Assembly: GCA_910585015.1 (NCBI GenBank)
Contig: CAJUCT010000012.1
Coordinates: forward strand, 26,861 to 90,860
DNA from: an uncultured Acetatifactor sp.
GTDB lineage: Bacteria > Bacillota > Clostridia > Lachnospirales > Lachnospiraceae
Reading direction: 5' to 3'
DNA: 64,000 nt
Part shown: positions 43,917-51,654 of the stretch, piece by piece
Position numbering within the stretch: the first letter of the stretch is position 1
Layout of the letters: each line of letters begins with the position of its first letter
Notes under the pieces: model-generated
What the model was told of the DNA's origin: nothing
What the model saw: only the letters and a program-made list of their open reading frames with translations
Databases searched by the model: none
Position numbers and translations under genes: made by a program

Positions 43917-43945
43917 CTTCAATTTTCATTGACAACTTTTCCTCA

Positions 43946-44839
43946 TTAAGCCAGGATATCTAATTTCTTATACTCCTGAACCTTCTGCGCCACCAACTCC
44001 CAGGTGATATCTGTGCCTAAAAACCTGTAATCGCTCCAGATCCGCTCCAACTCCGCCTTGATCTGGGGGACCTCCTCCAGCTTTCCCGCACCGGTACGAA
44101 CATAGTAGTCCGGCAGCAGCGCCTGGGCGATTACGCCGGTCTCCGGGGCAGGCGGCTCCTCTCCCCGGCTCAGGGCACACAACATTTGAAGATGCGCGTC
44201 CAGGTAGGCATCTATCTCCAGATGAGCCCCCATCAGCCCGTTGAGATCGAATACCTGAAAGGGAGCGCGGCCCGGAACCTCAATCGCATTTTCCCCATTG
44301 CAGAAGGTAGGGGCATCTCCCAACTGGTAGAGTTCGCTGCCCAGTGCCCGAAGGCCGTTAAACTCCTCCTCTGTGGGTGGCTCCTGGAAGGTCTTCAATA
44401 CCACGTCCACGGCCCAGCCCAGCTTCCCCAGAGCCTCACAGCCCGGAAGGGCGCCAAGCCGCTCCCCCAGTCTCACAAGCCTTGCCATGGAGAACAGACC
44501 CCATATCCGCACTTTGGCGTCACCCAGTTCCCCGGCTACCTCCTCCAACTGAGCGGGAATATTGTTGTACAGCAGAGAAGCCTCCTCCAGCTGCCCCATG
44601 CGCTCGGAGCAGTCATCCATAAGCTTTTCGCCCACTTTTTTGAAAACTCTGTCATCGGCGCTGTAGATGGTGTCCGCCCGACTCAGCCACAGCTGGGCCT
44701 GGTTGAGTTCACCCTTCTCCATGGCGGCCACTCCCATCTGATAATAGGTTTTGGCCGCTCCCGCCCAATCCTTCTTCTGCTGGCACTCTGCCAGTTGGTC
44801 CTCCAGAGATCTCGCTTTCTTTCCAAATATATTAAGCAT
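43946..44839 (-). CDS. Hypothetical protein with N-terminal TPR-like helices
   Basis: 297 residues, soluble, function not recognised. Residues about 10-130 look like helical tetratricopeptide-type repeats (WAGAAKTYYQMGVAAMEKGE, LWLSRADTIYSAD); the C-terminal half is mixed and contains PAPETGVIAQALLPDYYVRT. GGGAGATG precedes the ATG. It lies between a xylanase and spoIIE, an insertion in an otherwise conserved gene order. Confidence 0.6.
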   Translation of the reverse strand: MLNIFGKKARSLEDQLAECQQKKDWAGAAKTYYQMGVAAMEKGELNQAQLWLSRADTIYSADDRVFKKVGEKLMDDCSERMGQLEEASLLYNNIPAQLEEVAGELGDAKVRIWGLFSMARLVRLGERLGALPGCEALGKLGWAVDVVLKTFQEPPTEEEFNGLRALGSELYQLGDAPTFCNGENAIEVPGRAPFQVFDLNGLMGAHLEIDAYLDAHLQMLCALSRGEEPPAPETGVIAQALLPDYYVRTGAGKLEEVPQIKAELERIWSDYRFLGTDITWELVAQKVQEYKKLDILA

Positions 44840-44878
44840 TGTTCTACATCTCCCTGTATATTGTATTATGCAAAGCTA

Positions 44879-46969
44879 TTACTTATCCCTTTTTCTGCTC
44901 CGAACCAGAGCAAAACCCGCAATGCCGGCCACCAGCAGGCCGCAGACTGCCAGGATGCCGTACAGCCCTTTTCCCGGCCCCTTAGTCCCGGTTGTTTCGG
45001 ACTGATCCGATTCACCTGATTCCTCCGCCGGGGATTCTAGGCTCCCCGCCGCCGACTCCTGGGCAGACTCCCCAAAATTCTCTTCACCGGAGGGATCTGT
45101 CTGGCTCTCCTCGGAAGCTTCCGCAGTCTCCGGCGCGCTTTCCTCCGACATTTTCTCCTCCTCCAGCCTGCTGCCGTCCACAAAGGCCCAATAGGCGGGC
45201 TTAACCTGATAATCATCGTCAAACAGCAGTGGGCACTGCCTCTGTTTGCCGTCCGCCGCGCCTCCCACGGCGTTAAAGGTCTGAAGCCAGGAGTTTTTGT
45301 CCACCACACCCCACAGTGTGATATTGGAGATATTCACACCCTCTTCCCGCAGGCTCTTCACCGTGTCGTAAAGCTCCTTGTAGCGGCGGCCCTGGACGGC
45401 AAACTCCTCCTCCCTGGTGGCTGCCGTGCCATCGTATCCGCTGCTGGCTTTCATATCCAGTTCCGTGATCTGCACCTGTCCCACAACCTCCGCATAGGCC
45501 CTGGCTGCCTTGGAAAATTCTTCCATGGTGGGGCTTCCCACAGTCTGATAATGCCCCTGCATACCCATGCCGTCGATCCTGGTGCCCTCCGCCTCCTTCA
45601 CGTCCTTGAGCAGCTGTACGATCCCCGCTCTCTTGGCGGTGAACCACTCATTATAATCATTATAGTACAATTCCACATCCGGATCCATATACTGGTTGGC
45701 ATAGCGGAAAGCATTGAGTATAAACGCATTGCTTTGATACACGGCCCACCAGCTGCTGTTCTCCCCTGCGTTGCGGTAACGGGAGCCGCCGTCGCTGACG
45801 GCCTCATTTACCACATCCCATCCGTAGAACATGCCGTGATATTTGCTGTCCTCTCCGGTAAAATGTTCCGCCATGGTCTTGATGTACCACTCCAGCCGAC
45901 GGTTCATGGTCTCAATGTCGGCATAGGGCTTGTCCGCGTCATAATCCTCATGAAACCACCACTCCGGTGTCTGGGAATGCCACACCAGCACATGTCCCCG
46001 CACCTTGATGATGTCCTCCGGGTGACTCTGGTTCCAGTCGTATATGGCATCCAATGTCTTCTCCGCCCGGCTGTAATCCAGCTTGGGCACCTTGATCTGC
46101 TCTCCGTTTAGCGTGACAGTCTCCGTGCCGGGACATTTGTTATTGCTGTAGCCAAACATGGCATCCGGCTTCAGTTCGTTGCCCAGAGTAACGGCGTTGA
46201 AATGTCTGGTCACCAGCGCCATGGTATCCACATCCTTCAGATCGGAGTTGACAATGGATGTTCCGATAATGAACTCCTCACCCAGTTCCCTGCGCACCGC
46301 TTCTCTCAGCTTGGGCACATCCGTCTGGATAATGCTCTCTTTTGTTCCCTGTTCCCGCAACTCCATACCCGTCATATAGTAGGTTCCCATCACACCTTCT
46401 CCTTGTCCGTAATTTGTTCCCTGCTCCAGAATCCGGATCACCACCTTCTCCAGATTTCCCGACCAGGAGGGAGTGTATATCCCCGAAAAATGTGTCCATA
46501 CGCCGGGCTCCAATACCTGGTTCACGGTACCGCTGCAGCCCTGGCTGTAGACGGTATTGCCGTCCGCCGTGATATAGGGAGATATCTCCACACAGCGCTG
46601 CTGCTCCGGGGCATCCGCATAATCCGCCGGATCCAGCATAACGTAAAAGCTGTAAATATAGTCCCTGTCCTTCTCCACCAGACCCGTCACATCCTGAGAA
46701 AAGCATTCATAATTGGAAGACCTGTCCGTGATCTTACCGTAGCTGGTCACATCCCCATAGATTGGTTCTGTGCCTGTCTCGGCGGTAATAACCGCATTGC
46801 CGCTGTCCCTGTACCACGGCGAGATGTCATCCCCCTGGGCAAAATCCGGACATTTGATCAGATTAGGGCCTGCCTCCGCCGCCATGCAACAGCCTCCGCA
46901 GACGGAGACCGCCGCCAGCATTGCGCCTGCCAGCATCGCAGTCCATGTTTTCCATGACCTTAAATACAT
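44879..46969 (-). CDS. Membrane-anchored GH10 xylanase with CBM22-like module
   Basis: 696 residues. Signal peptide (1 to about 31), a CBM22/CBM4_9-like module (about 33-205; NYECFSQDVTG, VVIRILEQGTNYGQGEG), GH10 (about 215-590) with E389 (WDVVNEAVSD) as acid/base and E503 (ITELD) as nucleophile, then a Ser/Glu-rich spacer and a C-terminal membrane helix with RSRKRDK. The module and catalytic domain closely resemble the C-terminal part of the giant xylanase, so they are recent paralogues. AAAGGATG precedes the ATG, and the shared xylanase element lies upstream. Confidence 0.94.
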   Translation of the reverse strand: MYLRSWKTWTAMLAGAMLAAVSVCGGCCMAAEAGPNLIKCPDFAQGDDISPWYRDSGNAVITAETGTEPIYGDVTSYGKITDRSSNYECFSQDVTGLVEKDRDYIYSFYVMLDPADYADAPEQQRCVEISPYITADGNTVYSQGCSGTVNQVLEPGVWTHFSGIYTPSWSGNLEKVVIRILEQGTNYGQGEGVMGTYYMTGMELREQGTKESIIQTDVPKLREAVRRELGEEFIIGTSIVNSDLKDVDTMALVTRHFNAVTLGNELKPDAMFGYSNNKCPGTETVTLNGEQIKVPKLDYSRAEKTLDAIYDWNQSHPEDIIKVRGHVLVWHSQTPEWWFHEDYDADKPYADIETMNRRLEWYIKTMAEHFTGEDSKYHGMFYGWDVVNEAVSDGGSRYRNAGENSSWWAVYQSNAFILNAFRYANQYMDPDVELYYNDYNEWFTAKRAGIVQLLKDVKEAEGTRIDGMGMQGHYQTVGSPTMEEFSKAARAYAEVVGQVQITELDMKASSGYDGTAATREEEFAVQGRRYKELYDTVKSLREEGVNISNITLWGVVDKNSWLQTFNAVGGAADGKQRQCPLLFDDDYQVKPAYWAFVDGSRLEEEKMSEESAPETAEASEESQTDPSGEENFGESAQESAAGSLESPAEESGESDQSETTGTKGPGKGLYGILAVCGLLVAGIAGFALVRSRKRDK

Positions 46970-47019
46970 ATTGATTCATCCTTTCCAGAATTTTTTTGTC
47001 TAAAATGCTCTGTGACCTG

Positions 47020-47081
47020 ATAATAACATATCTATTCCGAAAAGGCTTCTCGTATATTGTCATCTACTTGTTTAATATTGC
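47020..47081 (-). promoter_or_regulatory. Xylanase regulatory element, copy 3
   Basis: Half-sites GCAATATTAAACAAGTAG (from 47081) and ACAATATACGAGAAG (from 47060) start 21 bp apart. The extended -10 TGTTATTAT (47028-47020) starts 32 bp after the second half-site, exactly as at the two other GH10 genes. The element is 51-112 bases upstream of the ATG. Confidence 0.7.
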
Positions 47082-47135
47082 TAAAAAGAGCTTCAGCATC
47101 TGCCAAAGCTCCCCATCCTCCTCAAAGCGCCATTC

Positions 47136-47459
47136 TCACTCAGCCTTAAAAACAATTTCATCCGCATTGACCAGGCCCAGCTTTTCCTTGGCGATCTCCT
47201 CATAATATTCCTTAGTCTGGGAACGCTTGCGCAGAAGTTCAATCTCCTCCGCCCGCTCCTTCTCTGCGTCAATCTGAACCTGCAGAAGGGCAGACTGGGC
47301 CTCCAGGGCATCCAGCCGATCCTGCAGCTTTATGCTGCTGACATAAACTGCCACCAAAATCATCAGTAACGCCAACATAACCAGGAACATGCTGAAACGG
47401 TTCTGTACTCTTTTGCGGTATGCTGCTTTCTTCCTCCTGGTCCGTCGTGCTGCCATCAT
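47136..47459 (-). CDS. divIC: Septum formation initiator (DivIC/FtsB family)
   Basis: 107 residues: short basic cytoplasmic start, one membrane helix (about 22-44) and an external coiled coil (about 45-85) of the DivIC/FtsB type. It acts with FtsL in the divisome. GGAGGAAATG start. Position after yabQ is as in Bacillus and most clostridia. Confidence 0.85.
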   Translation of the reverse strand: MMAARRTRRKKAAYRKRVQNRFSMFLVMLALLMILVAVYVSSIKLQDRLDALEAQSALLQVQIDAEKERAEEIELLRKRSQTKEYYEEIAKEKLGLVNADEIVFKAE

Positions 47460-47479
47460 TTCCTCCCGGGATTTATGTC

Positions 47480-47947
47480 CTATTGCTTCTTCAATCTTAT
47501 TTTAAGTAATTTCCCATAATTTTTCAACTTGTTTTTGCCAGACACTCTTGCCTTTTTCAGCAAACGCCCCAGGGCGCCCCCTGCCGCGTGTCCCGCCTTC
47601 CCCACAGGACGCAGACAAAAGCCCAAGGCGCGGCACAGCTGATCCCTCACCCAGCACAGGGCCCGGGACACGCAGCGGACCAGAATGCCGCTGACTGTCT
47701 TTTTGTACAACAGCATCCCCGCCAACGCACCTGTCACGGCAAACCACCGCAGGCTGCCGTTGCTCTCCCTGTGCATCAGTTGAAAAATGTAAAGGGCACA
47801 GAATATCCAAAAGATCAGATCTTCCAGAGAAACCAACAATCCTTTATGGGGCTGTACCCTTCGCCAGATCCTCAGGATATCGTATATGAGAGTGATCCAC
47901 ATCCCTGAAACAAAAGCATGCAGCAGAAATACATTTTCCTCAGACAT
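47480..47947 (-). CDS. yabQ: Spore cortex biosynthesis protein YabQ
   Basis: 155 residues with three to four membrane helices in the N-terminal two-thirds (LLHAFVSGMWITLIYDILRI) and a basic C-terminal tail. YabQ is needed for cortex formation and localises to the forespore outer membrane. GGGGGAGC precedes the ATG; the gene lies 18 bases after yabP. Confidence 0.85.
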   Translation of the reverse strand: MSEENVFLLHAFVSGMWITLIYDILRIWRRVQPHKGLLVSLEDLIFWIFCALYIFQLMHRESNGSLRWFAVTGALAGMLLYKKTVSGILVRCVSRALCWVRDQLCRALGFCLRPVGKAGHAAGGALGRLLKKARVSGKNKLKNYGKLLKIRLKKQ

Positions 47948-47965
47948 TTTCCGGCTCCCCCGCTT

Positions 47966-48259
47966 TTACCGAAACAGCCTGGAAAGCAGGGATTCCGACT
48001 TGCCCGGGGCGCCGCCCGCCACGTCCGAATAGGTGAAACTGTCGATCCTGCCGTCTATGTCCACTTCGCCTTTGTCCAGCATCAGTCTGCTCACATGCAG
48101 TTCCTGACCCTTGATCATCAGCATGCCCTGCTCCGTCTCCAGCAGAATCTCATGCACATCAAAGGATAACACGTCATTTACGCCCGTGATACCGCATATC
48201 CTGCGGTTGCTCATAGTAACCTTGTGTGTGCGCCCGCCGGCAGTATTCAAGTCTTCCAT
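47966..48259 (-). CDS. yabP: Sporulation protein YabP
   Basis: 97 residues, beta-rich, with the family pattern NRRICGITGVNDVLSFDVHE. YabP acts with YabQ in spore development. AGGAGG precedes the ATG. Confidence 0.88.
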   Translation of the reverse strand: MEDLNTAGGRTHKVTMSNRRICGITGVNDVLSFDVHEILLETEQGMLMIKGQELHVSRLMLDKGEVDIDGRIDSFTYSDVAGGAPGKSESLLSRLFR

Positions 48260-48330
48260 AGGGCCCTCCTCCCCATCTGCGATTCCCTATAAATATATGA
48301 GATAACAGAGAGGGATATTCCTGCAAAAGC

Positions 48331-48570
48331 CTACAGGTACCGGTACAGTTCTTTGGCCTCTTCCTTTCTCACGGTCTCCTGCACGTCCAGTACTTCCACC
48401 TTCACATCCTTGTTGCCAAAGGAGATCGTGATGATATCCCCGGCCTTGACGGCGGAGGAAGCCTTGGCAGGCTTGTCATTGATCGTCACTCTCCCGGCGT
48501 CACAAGCCTCATTGGCCACCGTGCGGCGCTTGATCAGCCGGGATACCTTCAGATATTTGTCTAATCTCAT
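48331..48570 (-). CDS. rqcP: S4-domain RNA-binding protein (RqcP/YabO)
   Basis: 79 residues consisting of one S4 domain (MRLDKYLKVSRLIKRRTVAN ... GRVTINDKPAKAS). In Firmicutes this protein assists RqcH in ribosome-associated quality control by moving tRNA on stalled 50S subunits. TAGGAG lies 8 bases upstream; a strong hairpin ends directly before it. Confidence 0.88.
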   Translation of the reverse strand: MRLDKYLKVSRLIKRRTVANEACDAGRVTINDKPAKASSAVKAGDIITISFGNKDVKVEVLDVQETVRKEEAKELYRYL

Positions 48571-48584
48571 AGCAGTCTCCTAAA

Positions 48585-48619
48585 ACAATAGAATCCACGC
48601 TTCGCGAGGATTCTATTGT
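48585..48619 (-). terminator. Strong hairpin directly upstream of rqcP
   Basis: Perfect 12-bp arms ACAATAGAATCC and complement, with inner CGC/GCG pairing, followed by TTTT and then the rqcP ribosome site. It may be a second terminator for hup or an attenuator that limits read-through into rqcP-yabP-yabQ. Confidence 0.55.
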
Positions 48620-48630
48620 CATGAATTAAA

Positions 48631-48654
48631 AGAGAACCTACTGCTAGGTTCTCT
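48631..48654 (-). terminator. Terminator of the HU gene
   Basis: Perfect 10-bp arms AGAGAACCTA/TAGGTTCTCT with a 4-base loop, followed by TTTTAATT on the minus strand, 17 bases after the hup stop codon. Confidence 0.85.
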
Positions 48655-48670
48655 CGTGTATCTTATCTTA

Positions 48671-48943
48671 CTAGTTCAAAGAATCCTTTAAAGCCTTGCC
48701 AGCCTTGAACTTGGGAGCCTTGGAAGCAGCGATCTTCATAGGCTTGCCGCTCTGGGGATTCCTTCCCTCTCTTGCGTTTCTCTGGGACACTTCGAAGGTA
48801 CCGAAACCTACTAACTGTACCTTACCGCCCTTCTTTAATTCAGCCTCTACTACATCGGTAAATGCCTTCAGTGCCTTCTCTGCGTCCTTCTTGGACAGAC
48901 CAGCCTCTTCAGCCATGGCAGCAACTAATTCTGTTTTGTTCAT
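48671..48943 (-). CDS. hup: DNA-binding protein HU
   Basis: 90 residues, standard HU length. The signature GFGTFEVSQRNAREGRNPQSG carries the DNA-contacting arm. A nucleoid protein that bends DNA; could also assist site-specific inversion. GGAGGAG precedes the ATG and a consensus promoter lies upstream. Confidence 0.96.
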   Translation of the reverse strand: MNKTELVAAMAEEAGLSKKDAEKALKAFTDVVEAELKKGGKVQLVGFGTFEVSQRNAREGRNPQSGKPMKIAASKAPKFKAGKALKDSLN

Positions 48944-49016
48944 GATGAAACTCCTCCTCTATTGAGTATTCTGTTATTTTTTGACAGATTCTTCATATGC
49001 GAAACGTCTACATATA

Positions 49017-49045
49017 TTTATATCTGCTTTTCCCCTGTTTGTCAA
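49017..49045 (-). promoter_or_regulatory. Promoter of hup
   Basis: TTGACA (49040-49045), 17 bases, TATAAA (49017-49022) on the minus strand, about 75 bases upstream of the HU start codon. Near-consensus, fitting a highly expressed gene. Confidence 0.8.
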
Positions 49046-49151
49046 GGTGTTTTCATAAAAACAATGATTCCACGGCCATTTGCAATAAAAGCTCCGATTA
49101 ATATCATATGAACGGTCTCCCGCCGCCTTTTGCCAAGAATACGGTCATGGT

Positions 49152-50531
49152 TTACTGTATTGTCGACGGATCCGGCACGGCAGTCGGATCGGGCGTGGCT
49201 GCAGGGGGCAGAGCGTCTGTATCCGTAGTATCCGCGCCCGGCAGCAGTTCCGCAAAGGAATAGGTGATATCCTTGTACTCTCCGTCGACGGAGATGGTGT
49301 AGCTGCGGGTCTGACAGCCGCTGCGGCGCAGGGTGATAATATGGCTTCCTTCGCTTTTGACAAAGCTGGTGGGCGCGATTCCTACATAGTTGCCATCCAG
49401 GTACACCTCCGCAAACTCCGGCGCATCCACAAACACCTTGTACTGGGCCAGCTTTTCCTTCTCCTCCTGCTCGTCATTTTCTTTATCAGCATCCACCGCA
49501 TCCAGCGTGAAGCTCAGCCCCCCCGAGGGCTGTGCCACCTTGATATAAGTGGTAATAGTCTGGTAGCCATTGGCTCTCACCATCACTTGATGAATACCAT
49601 ATTCCAGGCTCACGGGAGCGGAGGGATCCGCCTTTTCCCCGTCAATATACAGCTTCGCCCCGGAGGGTTCCAGCGTGAACACAATGGTGCCATACTCAAT
49701 CTCAGGCACCTCCAGGTCCCCTATGTCCAGTGTGGTTTCCTCTCCCCGCCGGATGGTCACTTCCTTGGTGCCGCCTCCGCCCCGTTTGCGCAGTCTTATC
49801 TCGTAACGGCCTTCCGGCACTGTCAGCAGCATGTCCTCCTCAATCCTGCGCGCAATGATTTGACCGATTTCCATATCGCCGCCTACAAACTTCTCCTCAT
49901 TCTTAAGCCGCAGATAGCCATGGCCCCGCTCTACCTCAATGCTGTAGATGCTGCTGCCGATGCCCTTGAAAGTCAGCACGTCCACCGGGTTAAGTTCCAT
50001 GGCCTCTATCCGCATCTCCTCAGATAGATAAATGGTATCATCCGTCAGCTTGTACACATCCTCCCCGATGGTCACTTCCCCCCGCCCCAGATCAATCTCA
50101 TAGCGGGAGGCATCGGCATACTCCCAGGACAAAGGGCTGATCTGCATGGTATTTACTCTCTTCTTGGAACGCAGAAATGTCACGTCCACAATGTCGCCCA
50201 GCCTGATCTGCTCCAGGGACATGGGCTCCCCGAATTTGTCATACAGGTTGCTGGTGCCCTCCACCGACAGTGTATAATTCCGGCCCAGATCCAGGTTCAG
50301 CAGCGTCACGGTGCTCTCCTTGGCGTCCCTTTTGACCACCACCGCAGTATCCGCCGAATCATAGCTGTTAGGGCCCGCAGGAACAAAGCCTGTGCCCGGC
50401 TGCTCCTGGGGAGCCGCGGGCGCAGGCTGTCCTGTCTGGCTGTCGGGCTTTACGCTGCAGGCTGTCAACAGTCCCAGCGTACATGCCAGTATAAGTATTC
50501 CCATGACGGTTCTCTTTCGTCTCTCTGTCAT
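49152..50531 (-). CDS. PEGA-domain lipoprotein
   Basis: 459 residues. Lipobox LLTAC gives an N-terminal lipid anchor near residue 25. A Pro/Gln-rich spacer, two beta-rich regions, and two PEGA repeats follow (GTIVFTLEPSGAKLYIDGEK near 280; AEVYLDGNYVGIAPTSF near 390). The C-terminus is rich in Asp, Thr and Pro. PEGA domains are associated with surface layers and spore or cell-wall proteins; the role is unknown. Start taken at MTERRKR after AAGAGG; an ATG six codons earlier lies in a hairpin. Confidence 0.8.
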   Translation of the reverse strand: MTERRKRTVMGILILACTLGLLTACSVKPDSQTGQPAPAAPQEQPGTGFVPAGPNSYDSADTAVVVKRDAKESTVTLLNLDLGRNYTLSVEGTSNLYDKFGEPMSLEQIRLGDIVDVTFLRSKKRVNTMQISPLSWEYADASRYEIDLGRGEVTIGEDVYKLTDDTIYLSEEMRIEAMELNPVDVLTFKGIGSSIYSIEVERGHGYLRLKNEEKFVGGDMEIGQIIARRIEEDMLLTVPEGRYEIRLRKRGGGGTKEVTIRRGEETTLDIGDLEVPEIEYGTIVFTLEPSGAKLYIDGEKADPSAPVSLEYGIHQVMVRANGYQTITTYIKVAQPSGGLSFTLDAVDADKENDEQEEKEKLAQYKVFVDAPEFAEVYLDGNYVGIAPTSFVKSEGSHIITLRRSGCQTRSYTISVDGEYKDITYSFAELLPGADTTDTDALPPAATPDPTAVPDPSTIQ

Positions 50532-50576
50532 ATTACCTCTTCCCTGCATAAGTCAGGTTTAACCTGACTTATTGCC
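50532..50576 (-). repeat. Dispersed hairpin-ribosome-site repeat, variant copy
   Basis: Arms ATAAGTCAGG/CCTGACTTAT (10 bp, perfect) followed on the minus strand by GCAGGGAAGAGGTAAT and the ATG of the PEGA gene. The stem sequence differs from the 7851 copy but the flanks (GGCAAT before, GCAGG-AAGAGGTAA after) are the same, which is typical of compensatory drift in a structured repeat. Confidence 0.5.
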
Positions 50577-50580
50577 ATAA

Positions 50581-51573
50581 TCAGCATATCTTAAACACAT
50601 TCTCCAAAAAACTCTTTTTTTGCTGTTCCTGGGCCAGCAGTTTATCCAGCTTTTCCTGGTTGCGCTGGGGGATCCAGGCCTTGCCTGAATTGTAGTAAAA
50701 ATTGACGATCTTCCAGAATTTTTCCGGGTAAGCCAGCCGGTAATACAAGTCAATATACGCATAAGCGCTGATGGGCTTTATCTTCTCATAGGCCGTCATC
50801 AGTTCCCGTCCCAGGGCTTCGGGCCAGTCGGTTTTCTCCAGCAGCTTGCGCATGAGCAGATAAAGATCTCTGATCTGTCTGTCCCGGAGGCATTTTTCAA
50901 AATTGACAATATACATGCCCTGGCTGCCCCATAGGATGTTGTGATACTGGTAATCTCCGTGGCAATAGGTATATTCTCCCTGAACCATGTGCGCTTCGGG
51001 CAAACTCTCCTCATAGGCCCCCCAGCCCTCCGTGACCTCCTTGGCCTGCCCGATAAAATAATCCATGCAGCCCAGCAGGCTGTACTCAAACTGAGTCTTC
51101 TGGCTCTTTTTGCGCAGGAACCTCTGCACCTTGACCAACTCTCTGTTATGCTTCTCATACTCCTGCAGCGGGGAAAACTGCATCAGCGCGGGACAGTCCT
51201 CCCGGGGCTCCAGCACCATGCACCGGTGCAGCTTTGCCAGAGTAGTCACGGCCTCCTGGCACTCTCCCCGGTCATAGATATTGCACTCCCTGCCCTCGCA
51301 GCAAGTCTTTAGAATGTAGGCCGTACCGTCGTTTTCCCGGACACACAGCGCCCCCTCCCGGGTGGGAACCAGCGTCTCCGCAGACACCCCGCCCTGACAC
51401 TTAATTCGGGACAACAGCCTGTCAATCAGCGCCAGCTTCGCCTCGTTGCCTTCATATTCTTTAAATACCAGCAGACCCTTATCCGTGTCACACAGGATCA
51501 CGCCCCTGCCCTTCCTCGTCCGCAGGATCTCCACATCATACTGCTCCAGCAAAGCCACCGCTCTATCATTCAC
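50581..51573 (-). CDS. CotS-family spore coat protein (kinase-like fold)
   Basis: 330 residues with an aminoglycoside-phosphotransferase/choline-kinase fold. The catalytic-loop motif reads TYCHGDYQYHNILW, near residues 202-215; the following metal-binding DFE-type aspartate is VNFEKC, so Asp is replaced by Asn, which suggests reduced or no kinase activity, as known for several CotS-like coat proteins. Start is GTG with GGAGG upstream. Confidence 0.82.
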   Translation of the reverse strand: MNDRAVALLEQYDVEILRTRKGRGVILCDTDKGLLVFKEYEGNEAKLALIDRLLSRIKCQGGVSAETLVPTREGALCVRENDGTAYILKTCCEGRECNIYDRGECQEAVTTLAKLHRCMVLEPREDCPALMQFSPLQEYEKHNRELVKVQRFLRKKSQKTQFEYSLLGCMDYFIGQAKEVTEGWGAYEESLPEAHMVQGEYTYCHGDYQYHNILWGSQGMYIVNFEKCLRDRQIRDLYLLMRKLLEKTDWPEALGRELMTAYEKIKPISAYAYIDLYYRLAYPEKFWKIVNFYYNSGKAWIPQRNQEKLDKLLAQEQQKKSFLENVFKIC

Positions 51574-51654
51574 GACCTTTACCTCCCATAATATTTGAAG
51601 TTCCGGCGCACCCCTGCCCCGACCCTATCCTATCTTATGAGAGCCCTTAAGAAC

